Source of the DNA: Alphaproteobacteria bacterium
Lineage (GTDB): Bacteria > Pseudomonadota > Alphaproteobacteria > Rickettsiales > UBA8987
DNA length: 8,117 nucleotides
Direction of reading: 5' to 3'
Assembly (NCBI GenBank): GCA_003531345.1
Contig: DQGZ01000193.1
Coordinates: 1-8,117 of the forward strand
Numbering within the stretch: position 1 is the stretch's first letter; each line of letters starts with the position of its first letter. Below the pieces are notes generated by a model. That model had not been told where the DNA came from, made no database searches, and saw only the letters and a list, made by a program, of their open reading frames with translations. Positions 1 to 5,263 of this stretch are shown here, in pieces. Position numbers and translations under genes: made by a program.

Positions 1-253
1 CTGATATATCATATTCTTTTTTTAATTTATCCAAAATTTCTTTAGGCGGAACTACACCTTCTCCTGAAGCTAAAACTTCGCCAAAATCTTCCAGAAAGTA
101 CCCCCCCCCGCCATTTTCAGCAGTTTTAAACTCAAAATATTTATCATATTTAACTATTGCAATTGCCCATGTATCAATATTATTTTCATCCATACCTGAA
201 ACTGATACGATAAAACCTTCCTTAATTAACTTATCTTTCCAATGTTTTTTCAT
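1..253 (-). CDS. small hypothetical protein, C-terminus cut off by the window edge
   Basis: An open frame reads from ATG at 253-251 to the left edge without a stop, giving 84 codons before it is cut. I do not recognise the family. The visible part is hydrophilic and mixed in charge, begins MKKHWKDKLIKEGF and has no signal peptide or membrane segment. A four-glycine stretch (residues 48-51) is encoded by GGC followed by a run of nine G. The later part contains GEVLASGEG and a predicted helix PPKEILDKLKKEY. Its ATG overlaps the TGA of the upstream membrane-protein gene as ATGA, so the two are probably translationally coupled and made from one mRNA. A small soluble protein paired with a membrane protein could be an immunity or accessory partner, but nothing in the sequence proves that. 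Confidence 0.7.
   Translation of the reverse strand, partial: MKKHWKDKLIKEGFIVSVSGMDENNIDTWAIAIVKYDKYFEFKTAENGGGGYFLEDFGEVLASGEGVVPPKEILDKLKKEYDIS
101..109 (-). repeat. nine-G homopolymer inside a coding frame
   Basis: The plus strand has nine consecutive C, so the coding strand of the small minus-strand gene has nine G, read as three GGG codons after a GGC. In this AT-rich sequence no other G/C run of this length occurs. Loss of one G would bring an in-frame TAG about 12 codons further on. Gain of one would reach a TAA about 20 codons further. The tract could therefore switch the gene off by slipped-strand mispairing, or it could be a sequencing length error. Confidence 0.85.
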
Positions 254-1038
254 TTTTGATTTTTTATTGCCTCGCTTTGAATTTTTTTATTATACGAATA
301 TATAGCTGCATTTTGAACAACACCCACAAAGCCAGCCTTAGTTAAGTTTGGATCTGAATTTTTTATACCTTCATACGCAATCATTGAATATGCACATGCT
401 GCCGTTAGGTATTTAAACTCTAAAGAGTTCATTAAATTACCAACAACTCCTATCGTTTTACTTGTGGCATTTTGAATAAAAGTTCCCTTATCTGTTTTTT
501 GTTCTGTTTTGTTATCTTTAAACGCCCTATTATTTATATAATGGTCTGCTAAGGCAAAATATGGTACTGCAAATAATAAATTTCCCGCTAGATACTCTGG
601 CATTTGGCTTGCTTTAGAAATGCTGTCAGCAAGGCTAATTGCAAATGCAGGTGTTCCAATTGAAAAATAAAATGCATTCATTGACTTATCAGGATTTTTC
701 AATGAGTTTTTCCACCTAGCAACCAAACTATCACCATCAACTTTTTCATCTTTTCTATTTGACAGCAGCATTGTTGTCATTCCCAAAGCTCCAACAGTTC
801 CCATAACCTCTCGCCCCAAAATTCCATGTTCAAAACCACTAACAGCCTGATTAATCAGTGAGTATAAAACCGTAGAAAAAACTACAGTTCCAAGCAAATG
901 TTCTTTTGAAACAGCATTGTTTATTCTAATTGGGATTGACTTTGATATATCTGCAATTTTTAGGAATGTCCGCTTTGTTTCTTCTTTTAGATTAATTCCC
1001 AATATGTGAGAGTTTGAATTTTTAAAGAAACATTTCAC
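250..1038 (-). CDS. hypothetical multi-pass membrane protein
   Basis: This 262-residue protein is not one I recognise. Hydrophobic, Gly/Ala-rich stretches that look membrane-spanning lie at about residues 48-66, 78-92, 124-140, 149-168 and 209-225, giving roughly four or five candidate passes. Between the second and third is a polar loop (about 93-122), and a lysine-rich polar loop lies at about 170-188. No lipobox or cleavable signal is obvious. The furthest upstream start is GTG at 1038-1036. An in-frame TAA lies 18 bases before it, and no good Shine-Dalgarno is visible, so the true start is uncertain. The TGA stop overlaps the ATG of the next gene (ATGA, 250-253), indicating a two-gene unit. 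A 60-base gap separates it from panB upstream on the same strand. It contains TATGAT (reverse complement of 1069-1074) as a weak -10 candidate, without a convincing -35. Confidence 0.7.
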   Translation of the reverse strand: MKCFFKNSNSHILGINLKEETKRTFLKIADISKSIPIRINNAVSKEHLLGTVVFSTVLYSLINQAVSGFEHGILGREVMGTVGALGMTTMLLSNRKDEKVDGDSLVARWKNSLKNPDKSMNAFYFSIGTPAFAISLADSISKASQMPEYLAGNLLFAVPYFALADHYINNRAFKDNKTEQKTDKGTFIQNATSKTIGVVGNLMNSLEFKYLTAACAYSMIAYEGIKNSDPNLTKAGFVGVVQNAAIYSYNKKIQSEAIKNQK

Positions 1039-1098
1039 TGCTATTTTGTAAGTTTAGTTAAGATTTACATCATACATCTCTATATCACAAATTACGGT

Positions 1099-1890
1099 CT
1101 AACTGTACAAATTATTTTCCTTAGGGAATTTTTTAGTGCGAACATCAGTGCTGAATTTCTTTACAGCTTGGCTTACTACCTTCCTCACCTCTGCATATTT
1201 TGGGGCGAATTTTGGGTTTTTTTCAGTTAGCCCGATAAGGTCGTCTATCACTAATACTTGCCCATCACATTTATCTGATGCGCCGATTCCAATAACTGGT
1301 ATTTTTGCTTTTTTACAAATTTCATCTGCCGCTTTTTTAGTTACACCTTCAACTACCACAGCAAATGCCCCTGCCCTTTGCACCGCCTCCAAATCAGCCA
1401 GTAATTGTTTTTTTGATGCATCAGTTTTGCCTTCAACCATATATCCACCGCTAGTATTAAAATATTGCGGCCTTAAACCTATATGCGCCATTACAGGAAC
1501 GCCCCGTTTAACCAAAAACTCAATGGTTTTTGCCATTTCTTCGCCACCTTCCAGCTTTACTGCCTGCGCACCAGTTTCTTTCATTATCCTAACCGCTGCT
1601 GGGAATGCCTTACCTTTATCTTCCTGATAGCTGCCAAAAGGCATATCAACAACTACCAAAGCCTTATTTGAACCCTTCACCACGGCTTTTGCGTGGTTTA
1701 TCATCATTTCCAAAGTTACAGGCAGGGTAGAATCAAAACCGTATATAACCATTCCCAGTGAGTCACCCACTAGCAATATATCTGCATGCTCATCTAAAAT
1801 TTGTGCAACTGGGTAAGTGTAGGCTGTCAGGCAGACTATATTGCGCCTGACTTTTTTGAGGTCTAAAATTGTCTTTATTGAATTACGCAT
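1099..1890 (-). CDS. panB: 3-methyl-2-oxobutanoate hydroxymethyltransferase (ketopantoate hydroxymethyltransferase)
   Basis: Cytosolic TIM-barrel enzyme. It transfers a hydroxymethyl group from 5,10-methylenetetrahydrofolate to 2-oxoisovalerate, giving ketopantoate, the first committed step to pantothenate and coenzyme A. The 263-residue length is normal for the family. Visible family motifs are LLVGDSLGMVIYG (magnesium ligand Asp43), VVDMPFGSYQ (second ligand Asp82), VKLEGGEE (Lys112, Glu114), MAHIGLRPQ (His136), VVVEGV with the expected catalytic Glu181, and CDGQVLVIDDLIGL (208-221). The usual GIGAG is GIGAS here (Ser205), a mild departure. It starts at ATG 1890-1888. No clear Shine-Dalgarno is visible, because the sequence just upstream is the heptamer repeat. 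It lies on the rpmB strand with a 63-base gap, so it may be transcribed by read-through from the rpmB promoter. No panC is in the window. Confidence 0.96.
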   Translation of the reverse strand: MRNSIKTILDLKKVRRNIVCLTAYTYPVAQILDEHADILLVGDSLGMVIYGFDSTLPVTLEMMINHAKAVVKGSNKALVVVDMPFGSYQEDKGKAFPAAVRIMKETGAQAVKLEGGEEMAKTIEFLVKRGVPVMAHIGLRPQYFNTSGGYMVEGKTDASKKQLLADLEAVQRAGAFAVVVEGVTKKAADEICKKAKIPVIGIGASDKCDGQVLVIDDLIGLTEKNPKFAPKYAEVRKVVSQAVKKFSTDVRTKKFPKENNLYS

Positions 1891-1897
1891 TTTGAGG

Positions 1898-1954
1898 CAT
1901 CAGGTTTCAGAGGTCAGGTTTCAGAACCTAGAACCTGATACCTAGAACCTAAAC
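1898..1954. repeat. inverted array of degenerate 7-base repeats between rpmB and panB
   Basis: The left half reads as heptads CATCAGG, TTTCAGA, GGTCAGG, TTTCAGA (1898-1925). The right half reads as heptads of the opposite strand, CCTAGAA, CCTGATA, CCTAGAA, CCTAAAC (1927-1954). CAGGTTTCAGA occurs at 1901-1911 and 1915-1925, and ACCTAGAACCT at 1926-1936 and 1940-1950, both with a 14-base offset. Complementary arms include ATCAGGTT (1899-1906) with AACCTGAT (1932-1939) and AGGTT (1916-1920) with AACCT (1925-1929). RNA from this stretch could therefore fold into an imperfect hairpin. There is no following U-run on either strand, so it does not look like an intrinsic terminator. The array begins exactly at the rpmB stop codon. 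Confidence 0.8.
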
Positions 1955-2358
1955 TAAGCTGCTTTTTGCAGGTCAGTTTTTTTTTCTGACTTTTTTTCAG
2001 CCTTCCTATCAGCTTTCTTAACTGTTTTTTTATTTGAAGATTTATCAGTTTTAGGCGCTGTAAGTTTTTTAGGGTTTAAGCCTAAAGCCTTAACTATTTT
2101 CTTTTTCAGGCTTTTAGCAAATGGTGAAAGCTTGCTGTTATTCTCATTGATCAAAAATGCGTCAATACCGCCGTTCTTATCAATTGTGCGTAAAGTGTTA
2201 GTTGCAACACGAATAGAAAGGCTTTTCTTCAAAGCTTGGCTATAGAAAGAAACATTCTGCAGGTTAGGTTTAAAAACCCTGTTAGTTTTGATTTGAGAGT
2301 GGGAAACCGTGTGACCACTTATCAAAGTTTTCCCAAGAATTTTGCATTTTGCTGGCAT
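1954..2358 (-). CDS. rpmB: 50S ribosomal protein L28 (bL28) with lysine-rich C-terminal extension
   Basis: Large-subunit ribosomal protein. The first 90 or so residues match the L28 fold. Recognisable stretches are the N-terminal KCKILGKTLISGHTVSH, the strongly conserved NLQNVSFYSQAL (32-43), the core SIRVATNTLRTIDKNGGIDA (48-67), and SKLSPFAKSLKKKI near the end of the domain. Alphaproteobacterial L28 usually ends near 95-100 residues. This one runs to 134, with a low-complexity tail from about residue 97 made almost wholly of Lys, Ala, Ser, Thr, Asp and Glu. Only one cysteine (Cys5) is present, so no zinc ribbon. It starts at ATG 2358-2356 with a good Shine-Dalgarno, AAGG (2369-2366), seven bases upstream. 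The gene has its own strong promoter. The TAG stop is the edge of a heptamer repeat array. Confidence 0.94.
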   Translation of the reverse strand: MPAKCKILGKTLISGHTVSHSQIKTNRVFKPNLQNVSFYSQALKKSLSIRVATNTLRTIDKNGGIDAFLINENNSKLSPFAKSLKKKIVKALGLNPKKLTAPKTDKSSNKKTVKKADRKAEKKSEKKTDLQKAA

Positions 2359-2364
2359 AAAATT

Positions 2365-2370
2365 ACCTTA
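2365..2370 (-). promoter_or_regulatory. ribosome binding site of rpmB
   Basis: On the minus strand TAAGGT precedes the rpmB ATG. The AAGG core ends seven bases before the start codon, which fixes the start of L28. It is one of the few clear Shine-Dalgarno sites in the window. Confidence 0.7.
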
Positions 2371-2390
2371 TATTACGAATTTGAGGGCGC

Positions 2391-2419
2391 TTTATATGCT
2401 TTATTTGAGCTAGTGTCAA
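2391..2419 (-). promoter_or_regulatory. sigma-70 promoter of rpmB
   Basis: On the minus strand a perfect -35 TTGACA (2419-2414) is followed by a 17-base spacer and the -10 TATAAA (2396-2391). The next bases are GCGCCC, a G/C-rich discriminator in otherwise AT-rich DNA. That is the arrangement found in stringently controlled rRNA and ribosomal-protein promoters of proteobacteria. Transcription would start near 2385-2383, leaving a leader of about 25 bases before the L28 ATG. Control by ppGpp is inference from the discriminator only. Confidence 0.85.
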
Positions 2420-2427
2420 GCCGTAAA

Positions 2428-2520
2428 TAGATATTAGATGGTAGATGTTGGATGTTAGATTAAGTAATTATAAAATTGCCATAAAAAATCTAACATCTAG
2501 CCTTCTATCATCTAACATCT
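2428..2520. repeat. inverted array of degenerate 7-base repeats between pyrD and rpmB
   Basis: The left arm reads as heptads TAGATAT, TAGATGG, TAGATGT, TGGATGT, TAGATTA (2428-2462). The right arm (2487-2520) holds reverse-complement units ATCTAAC, ATCTAGC, then an 8-base CTTCTATC, then ATCTAAC. The innermost arms, GATGTTAGATT (2451-2461) and AATCTAACATC (2487-2497), are perfect complements over 11 bases around a 25-base AT-rich loop. The outer arms pair imperfectly. The right arm extends into the last codons of pyrD, and a repeat unit supplies its TGA stop. As RNA downstream of pyrD the hairpin could end or stabilise the transcript. The inner stem is followed by more repeat rather than a U-run, so a terminator role is only possible. 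Confidence 0.85.
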
Positions 2521-3596
2521 CTTCCAACCGCCTCAGATATATTGGAAAAACCGTCTTTAACCAGTAGTTTTACTAAACCTTCGTTTATCTCATTGACCAG
2601 CCCAAACCCTTTATAAACCAACCCTGTGTATAATTGCACCAAACTTGCACCTGCTTTTATTTTTACGTAGGCGTCCTCTGCGGAAAAAACTCCACCCACA
2701 CCGATTATCGGCACTTTACCTTCGGTCATCTGGTAAAACTTACGAATGATTTCCGTTGATAACCCAAAAACAGGCCTGCCACTTAAACCACCTGTATAAA
2801 CCGCCCCTGCAGAGCTGACATCATTCATAAGCTCAGGGTTGATGGTGGTATTTGATATTATAACGCCATCTATCTTCTTTTTCACTACTATGTCCGCTAT
2901 ATCGGCAAGGCTTTCCTCAGACTCATCAGGGGATATTTTCAACAGCACGGGAAGATTACCCTTATATTTTGTGCTTATTTCCTTTTTCTTGCTTTTTATA
3001 TCCGAAAGTAATTGCTTCAGATTATCTTTTTTCTGCAACTCCCTTAAACCTGGGGTATTAGGAGATGATATATTTACTGTGATATAGTCACACAAGCCAT
3101 ATATTTTCTCCATACAGGAAATGTAGTCTGATGATATGTCTGCTGTGAGCTTATTTTTACCTATATTAGCACCTATTATGGTTTTTCGGCTATTTATACC
3201 AGTATACTTCCATTGGCGCAGCTTCTGAGAAAACAACTCCAGCCCTTTATTGGGAAAACCCATTCTGTTTATCACCGCATCATACTCTTTAAGCCTGAAT
3301 ATCCGTGGCTTATCATTTCCAGCCTGAGGAACTGGTGTAACAGTGCCAAATTCCAAAAAACCAAAATTCTGCTCAACCAGATTTTCTATACATTCTGCAT
3401 TTTTATCAAAACCAGCGGCAAGCCCAACTGGGTTATCAAAACTTAAACCGAAGAGTTTTTGCTCTAGCTTTTGATGCTTGTAAATTCTCTGGGCAGGTAT
3501 TAGATTGCTCTTTAACGCCCATATACTTAAATTATGGGCAACTTCTGGCGGCAGCAAAAACAACAGAGGCTGAGAAATTTTGTAAATATCCACCAT
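2508..3596 (-). CDS. pyrD: dihydroorotate dehydrogenase, quinone-dependent (class 2)
   Basis: FMN enzyme on the inner face of the cytoplasmic membrane. It oxidises dihydroorotate to orotate with a quinone acceptor, step four of pyrimidine synthesis. From the chosen ATG it is 362 residues, slightly longer than E. coli PyrD. The N-terminus MVDIYKISQPLLFLLPPEVA is the hydrophobic helix typical of class 2. Family motifs are NPVGLAAGFDKNAE (55-68), LEFGTVTPVPQAGN (81-94), INRMGFPNKG (109-118), IGANIGKNK (141-149), NISSPNTPGLR with the class 2 catalytic Ser178, LLKISPD, ISNTT, GGLSGRPVF (269-277) and GVGGVFSAEDA. The frame stays open for 37 more codons upstream of the ATG. Those are just the antisense of tsaC and do not resemble PyrD, so ATG 3596-3594 is preferred. 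It overlaps the tsaC ATG. No clear Shine-Dalgarno precedes it. The last codons and stop lie inside a heptamer repeat. Confidence 0.95.
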   Translation of the reverse strand: MVDIYKISQPLLFLLPPEVAHNLSIWALKSNLIPAQRIYKHQKLEQKLFGLSFDNPVGLAAGFDKNAECIENLVEQNFGFLEFGTVTPVPQAGNDKPRIFRLKEYDAVINRMGFPNKGLELFSQKLRQWKYTGINSRKTIIGANIGKNKLTADISSDYISCMEKIYGLCDYITVNISSPNTPGLRELQKKDNLKQLLSDIKSKKKEISTKYKGNLPVLLKISPDESEESLADIADIVVKKKIDGVIISNTTINPELMNDVSSAGAVYTGGLSGRPVFGLSTEIIRKFYQMTEGKVPIIGVGGVFSAEDAYVKIKAGASLVQLYTGLVYKGFGLVNEINEGLVKLLVKDGFSNISEAVGRDVR

Positions 3597-4185
3597 GCAG
3601 AAAGAAATAAATAACGCAGTTCTAGCCCTCAAAAAAGGAGGGGTTATACTGATTCCTACTGAGACCGTATATGGAATTGCGGCAGATGCAACAAATAAAA
3701 ACGCCATACAGAAAATTTACCAGATAAAACAACGGGATGCTTCAAAACCGCTACAATTACTGGTTAAAAACCTTAAAGAGGCAGAAAAATTTGTGTCATT
3801 TAATGAGATATCAAGAAAGGCAGCACTAAAATATTGGTCAGGACCATTAACACTTATACTGAATGAAAAAGGCAATAATAACCTCTCAAAAAACCTAAAT
3901 AATAGTGATGGCACAATTGGTGTAAGAGTTCCCAACCACCAGATACTTGCTGAGCTTTTTGAACATATTGACTTCCCTCTGGCTGCCACTTCCGCCAACC
4001 TTTCTGGCAATAGACCTTTTTTGGAATTTAAACAGGCTGAGGAATATTTCACTGGTAGGGTTGACTATCTTCTTGATGGTGGCAATGCAGAAATAGGTGA
4101 GGCTTCAACAATTGCAGATTTAAGAAATAATATCAATATAATAAGGGAGGGAAAAATAACCGCAAAGGATATAGGAGCTTTGTAA
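3595..4185 (+). CDS. tsaC: threonylcarbamoyl-AMP synthase (TsaC/YrdC/YwlC family)
   Basis: Cytosolic enzyme that makes threonylcarbamoyl-AMP from threonine, bicarbonate and ATP. This is the first step of t6A formation at position 37 of ANN-decoding tRNAs, completed by the TsaD complex. The family is recognised by GGVILIPTETVYGIAADATN (15-34), the KQRDASKPLQLLV segment (45-57), SGPLTLIL (82-89), TIGVRVPNH (106-114) and PLAATSANLSGNRPF (127-141). At 196 residues it is the short TsaC type and lacks the extra C-terminal domain of Sua5. Start is ATG at 3595. An in-frame TAA twelve bases upstream (3583) and no other nearby start codon fix it. No Shine-Dalgarno is evident, so a leaderless or weakly initiated mRNA is possible. 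It diverges from pyrD with overlapping ATGs, so its promoter must lie inside pyrD. Confidence 0.93.
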   Translation: MQKEINNAVLALKKGGVILIPTETVYGIAADATNKNAIQKIYQIKQRDASKPLQLLVKNLKEAEKFVSFNEISRKAALKYWSGPLTLILNEKGNNNLSKNLNNSDGTIGVRVPNHQILAELFEHIDFPLAATSANLSGNRPFLEFKQAEEYFTGRVDYLLDGGNAEIGEASTIADLRNNINIIREGKITAKDIGAL

Positions 4186-4234
4186 CCAGCTATAATTAAA
4201 AATAATGATTTTTTACCATTTATTAACTATTTTA

Positions 4235-4243
4235 TGATATAAT
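4235..4243 (+). promoter_or_regulatory. extended -10 promoter ahead of the lipoprotein array
   Basis: TGATATAAT is a perfect -10 (TATAAT, 4238-4243) with the TG of an extended -10 element, in the short gap after tsaC. No good -35 lies at 16-18 bases, which extended -10 promoters tolerate. Transcription would start near 4250, so the GGGGTGA just after the -10 would mostly be lost from the mRNA. This bears on the first gene's start. It is the only convincing promoter before the five lipoprotein genes. Confidence 0.6.
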
Positions 4244-4263
4244 GGGGTGAAATTTTTGTGGGG

Positions 4264-4602
4264 ATGTTTTTGTTATTGCAGAATAAATTAGTTTTATGCC
4301 TTGCCATAGCAGCTTTAGCGGGCTGCACCAATGACCTGAAAGAGAATTTTGGTAGACCTAGTATATTCACAATGCGCCCCGCTGCATTAAGTAACTTACC
4401 TAATGACGATAGTTCATATAGCCAGGGGCTTCGTGATGGCTGCAATACAGCCTTGAGAGTAATAGGTGTAGGTCCAATGGCAACCAGTTATGATGATTCA
4501 TATTATGATATTAATCGTGGAATAACAGACCAAGATTATTACAAGGGCAGAACAACAGGCTTTAACTATTGCACTTACTACCAAGACCCAGACCCATTAT
4601 GA
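4264..4602 (+). CDS. lipoprotein 1 of a five-member tandem paralogue family
   Basis: Small predicted lipoprotein of unknown function. A hydrophobic signal, KLVLCLAIAAL, ends in lipobox LAGC, with the lipidated cysteine about residue 21. The mature part carries the family signature in its most diverged form: YSQGLRDGC, then 43 residues later DYYKGRTTGFNYC. The tryptophan and DA of the second motif are missing, and the protein stops soon after, at YYQDPDPL. The two signature cysteines could form a disulfide in the periplasm. The start is uncertain. GTG 4258, ATG 4264 and TTG 4276 are all in frame. TTG 4276 would give a signal of sister-like length, with GGGGAT upstream. The stop overlaps the next gene's ATG (ATGA, 4599-4602), so the two are coupled. 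An extended -10 promoter lies just upstream. Confidence 0.75.
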   Translation: MFLLLQNKLVLCLAIAALAGCTNDLKENFGRPSIFTMRPAALSNLPNDDSSYSQGLRDGCNTALRVIGVGPMATSYDDSYYDINRGITDQDYYKGRTTGFNYCTYYQDPDPL

Positions 4603-4931
4603 ATATCAAAGGCTTAAATTTACTGGTGATTTTGCTCATGCTTTTTGGTTTACAGTCATGCAATGAAAACCCTGATGGCTCTTTCAGTTTGCAACCAAAT
4701 AACCTTGACCTCACACCGCCAGCTGGCCCAGAGCTTTACCAAAAAGGATGGACAGAAGGTTGTGAAAGCGGTTCAAATGCCTATACCAGCCCATTCTATA
4801 AAATGATAAAAGCGTTCAATTATAAATATGATACCTCTCTTAGAAATAATAAAATGTATTCTCAGGTTTGGAAAGATGCGTTTATCTATTGCTCAATATA
4901 CTGGGAACGGGTGAACTCACAGGGGATATGA
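4599..4931 (+). CDS. lipoprotein 2 of the tandem paralogue family
   Basis: Predicted 110-residue lipoprotein, function unknown. The signal peptide MNIKGLNLLVILLMLFGLQS ends at lipobox cysteine Cys21. A 25-residue Pro/Asn-rich linker follows, then the family core: LYQKGWTEGCESG (Cys55) and MYSQVWKDAFIYCSIY (Cys98), 43 residues between cysteines. The frame is open for ten more codons upstream. ATG 4599 is chosen because it starts a complete lipoprotein signal and overlaps the previous stop as ATGA. The gene in turn ends in an ATGA overlap (4928-4931) with the third member. Coupled translation from one mRNA is likely. Confidence 0.85.
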   Translation: MNIKGLNLLVILLMLFGLQSCNENPDGSFSLQPNNLDLTPPAGPELYQKGWTEGCESGSNAYTSPFYKMIKAFNYKYDTSLRNNKMYSQVWKDAFIYCSIYWERVNSQGI

Positions 4932-5263
4932 AAACTTATTTATACATATTTTTATTGCTGCTGCTTACTGGTTGCGAATATTTTGACCCTACAGTTGCTG
5001 GCCCACCTACTATGCGCTGGATGTTTGAAGGCCCAAAGCCTGAAGAGGGAAAAACCTACCCGCCATTATATGTTCAAGGCTGGAAAGATGGTTGCCACAC
5101 GGGAACATCTGCCAATACTAACCAGTATTACAAATATTTCTATAAGTTCAAACAGGATGCCTACCTAGCGCAGGACCCAGTATATTATAAGGGGTGGAAG
5201 GATGCCTTCAATTACTGCGGTAGGTATTTTTACCAATATAACCGTAAGCCTGGATTCATTTGA
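4928..5263 (+). CDS. lipoprotein 3 of the tandem paralogue family
   Basis: Predicted 111-residue lipoprotein, function unknown. A very short signal, MKTYLYIFLLLLLTG, precedes lipobox cysteine Cys16. After a proline-rich linker the core reads YVQGWKDGCHTG (Cys56), FYKFKQD, and VYYKGWKDAFNYCGRYFYQY (Cys97). It is close to the family consensus. The longer frame beginning at 4868 would add 20 residues that are only the shadow of lipoprotein 2, so ATG 4928 is preferred. AGGGG at 4921-4925 is a close-spaced Shine-Dalgarno. The TGA stop overlaps the TTG start of the fourth gene (5260-5263). Around the first motif its DNA matches lipoprotein 4 at 25 of 29 bases. Confidence 0.86.
   Translation: MKTYLYIFLLLLLTGCEYFDPTVAGPPTMRWMFEGPKPEEGKTYPPLYVQGWKDGCHTGTSANTNQYYKYFYKFKQDAYLAQDPVYYKGWKDAFNYCGRYFYQYNRKPGFI

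Noticed and set aside
1136..1627. Plus-strand open frame of 163 codons opposite panB
   Set aside because: It lies wholly antisense to a gene with all PanB motifs, and has no start signal or recognisable domain.
2451..2497. The 11-base stem after pyrD as a classical intrinsic terminator
   Set aside because: The loop is 25 bases, the stem is A/T-rich, and no U-run follows the second arm on either strand. The structure is better explained by the inverted heptamer array.
1898..2520. The heptamer arrays as a CRISPR array
   Set aside because: Units are only 7 bases, degenerate, without spacers, and switch strand in the middle. No cas genes are present.
3597..3707. Extension of pyrD by 37 codons upstream of the chosen ATG
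   Set aside because: The added residues are the antisense of the conserved tsaC N-terminus and do not resemble a PyrD N-terminus, which begins naturally at MVDIYKISQPLLF.
4868..4927. Earlier start for lipoprotein 3
   Set aside because: The extra residues come from the alternate frame of lipoprotein 2 and would place charged and polar residues ahead of an otherwise complete lipoprotein signal. The overlapping ATGA start fits better.
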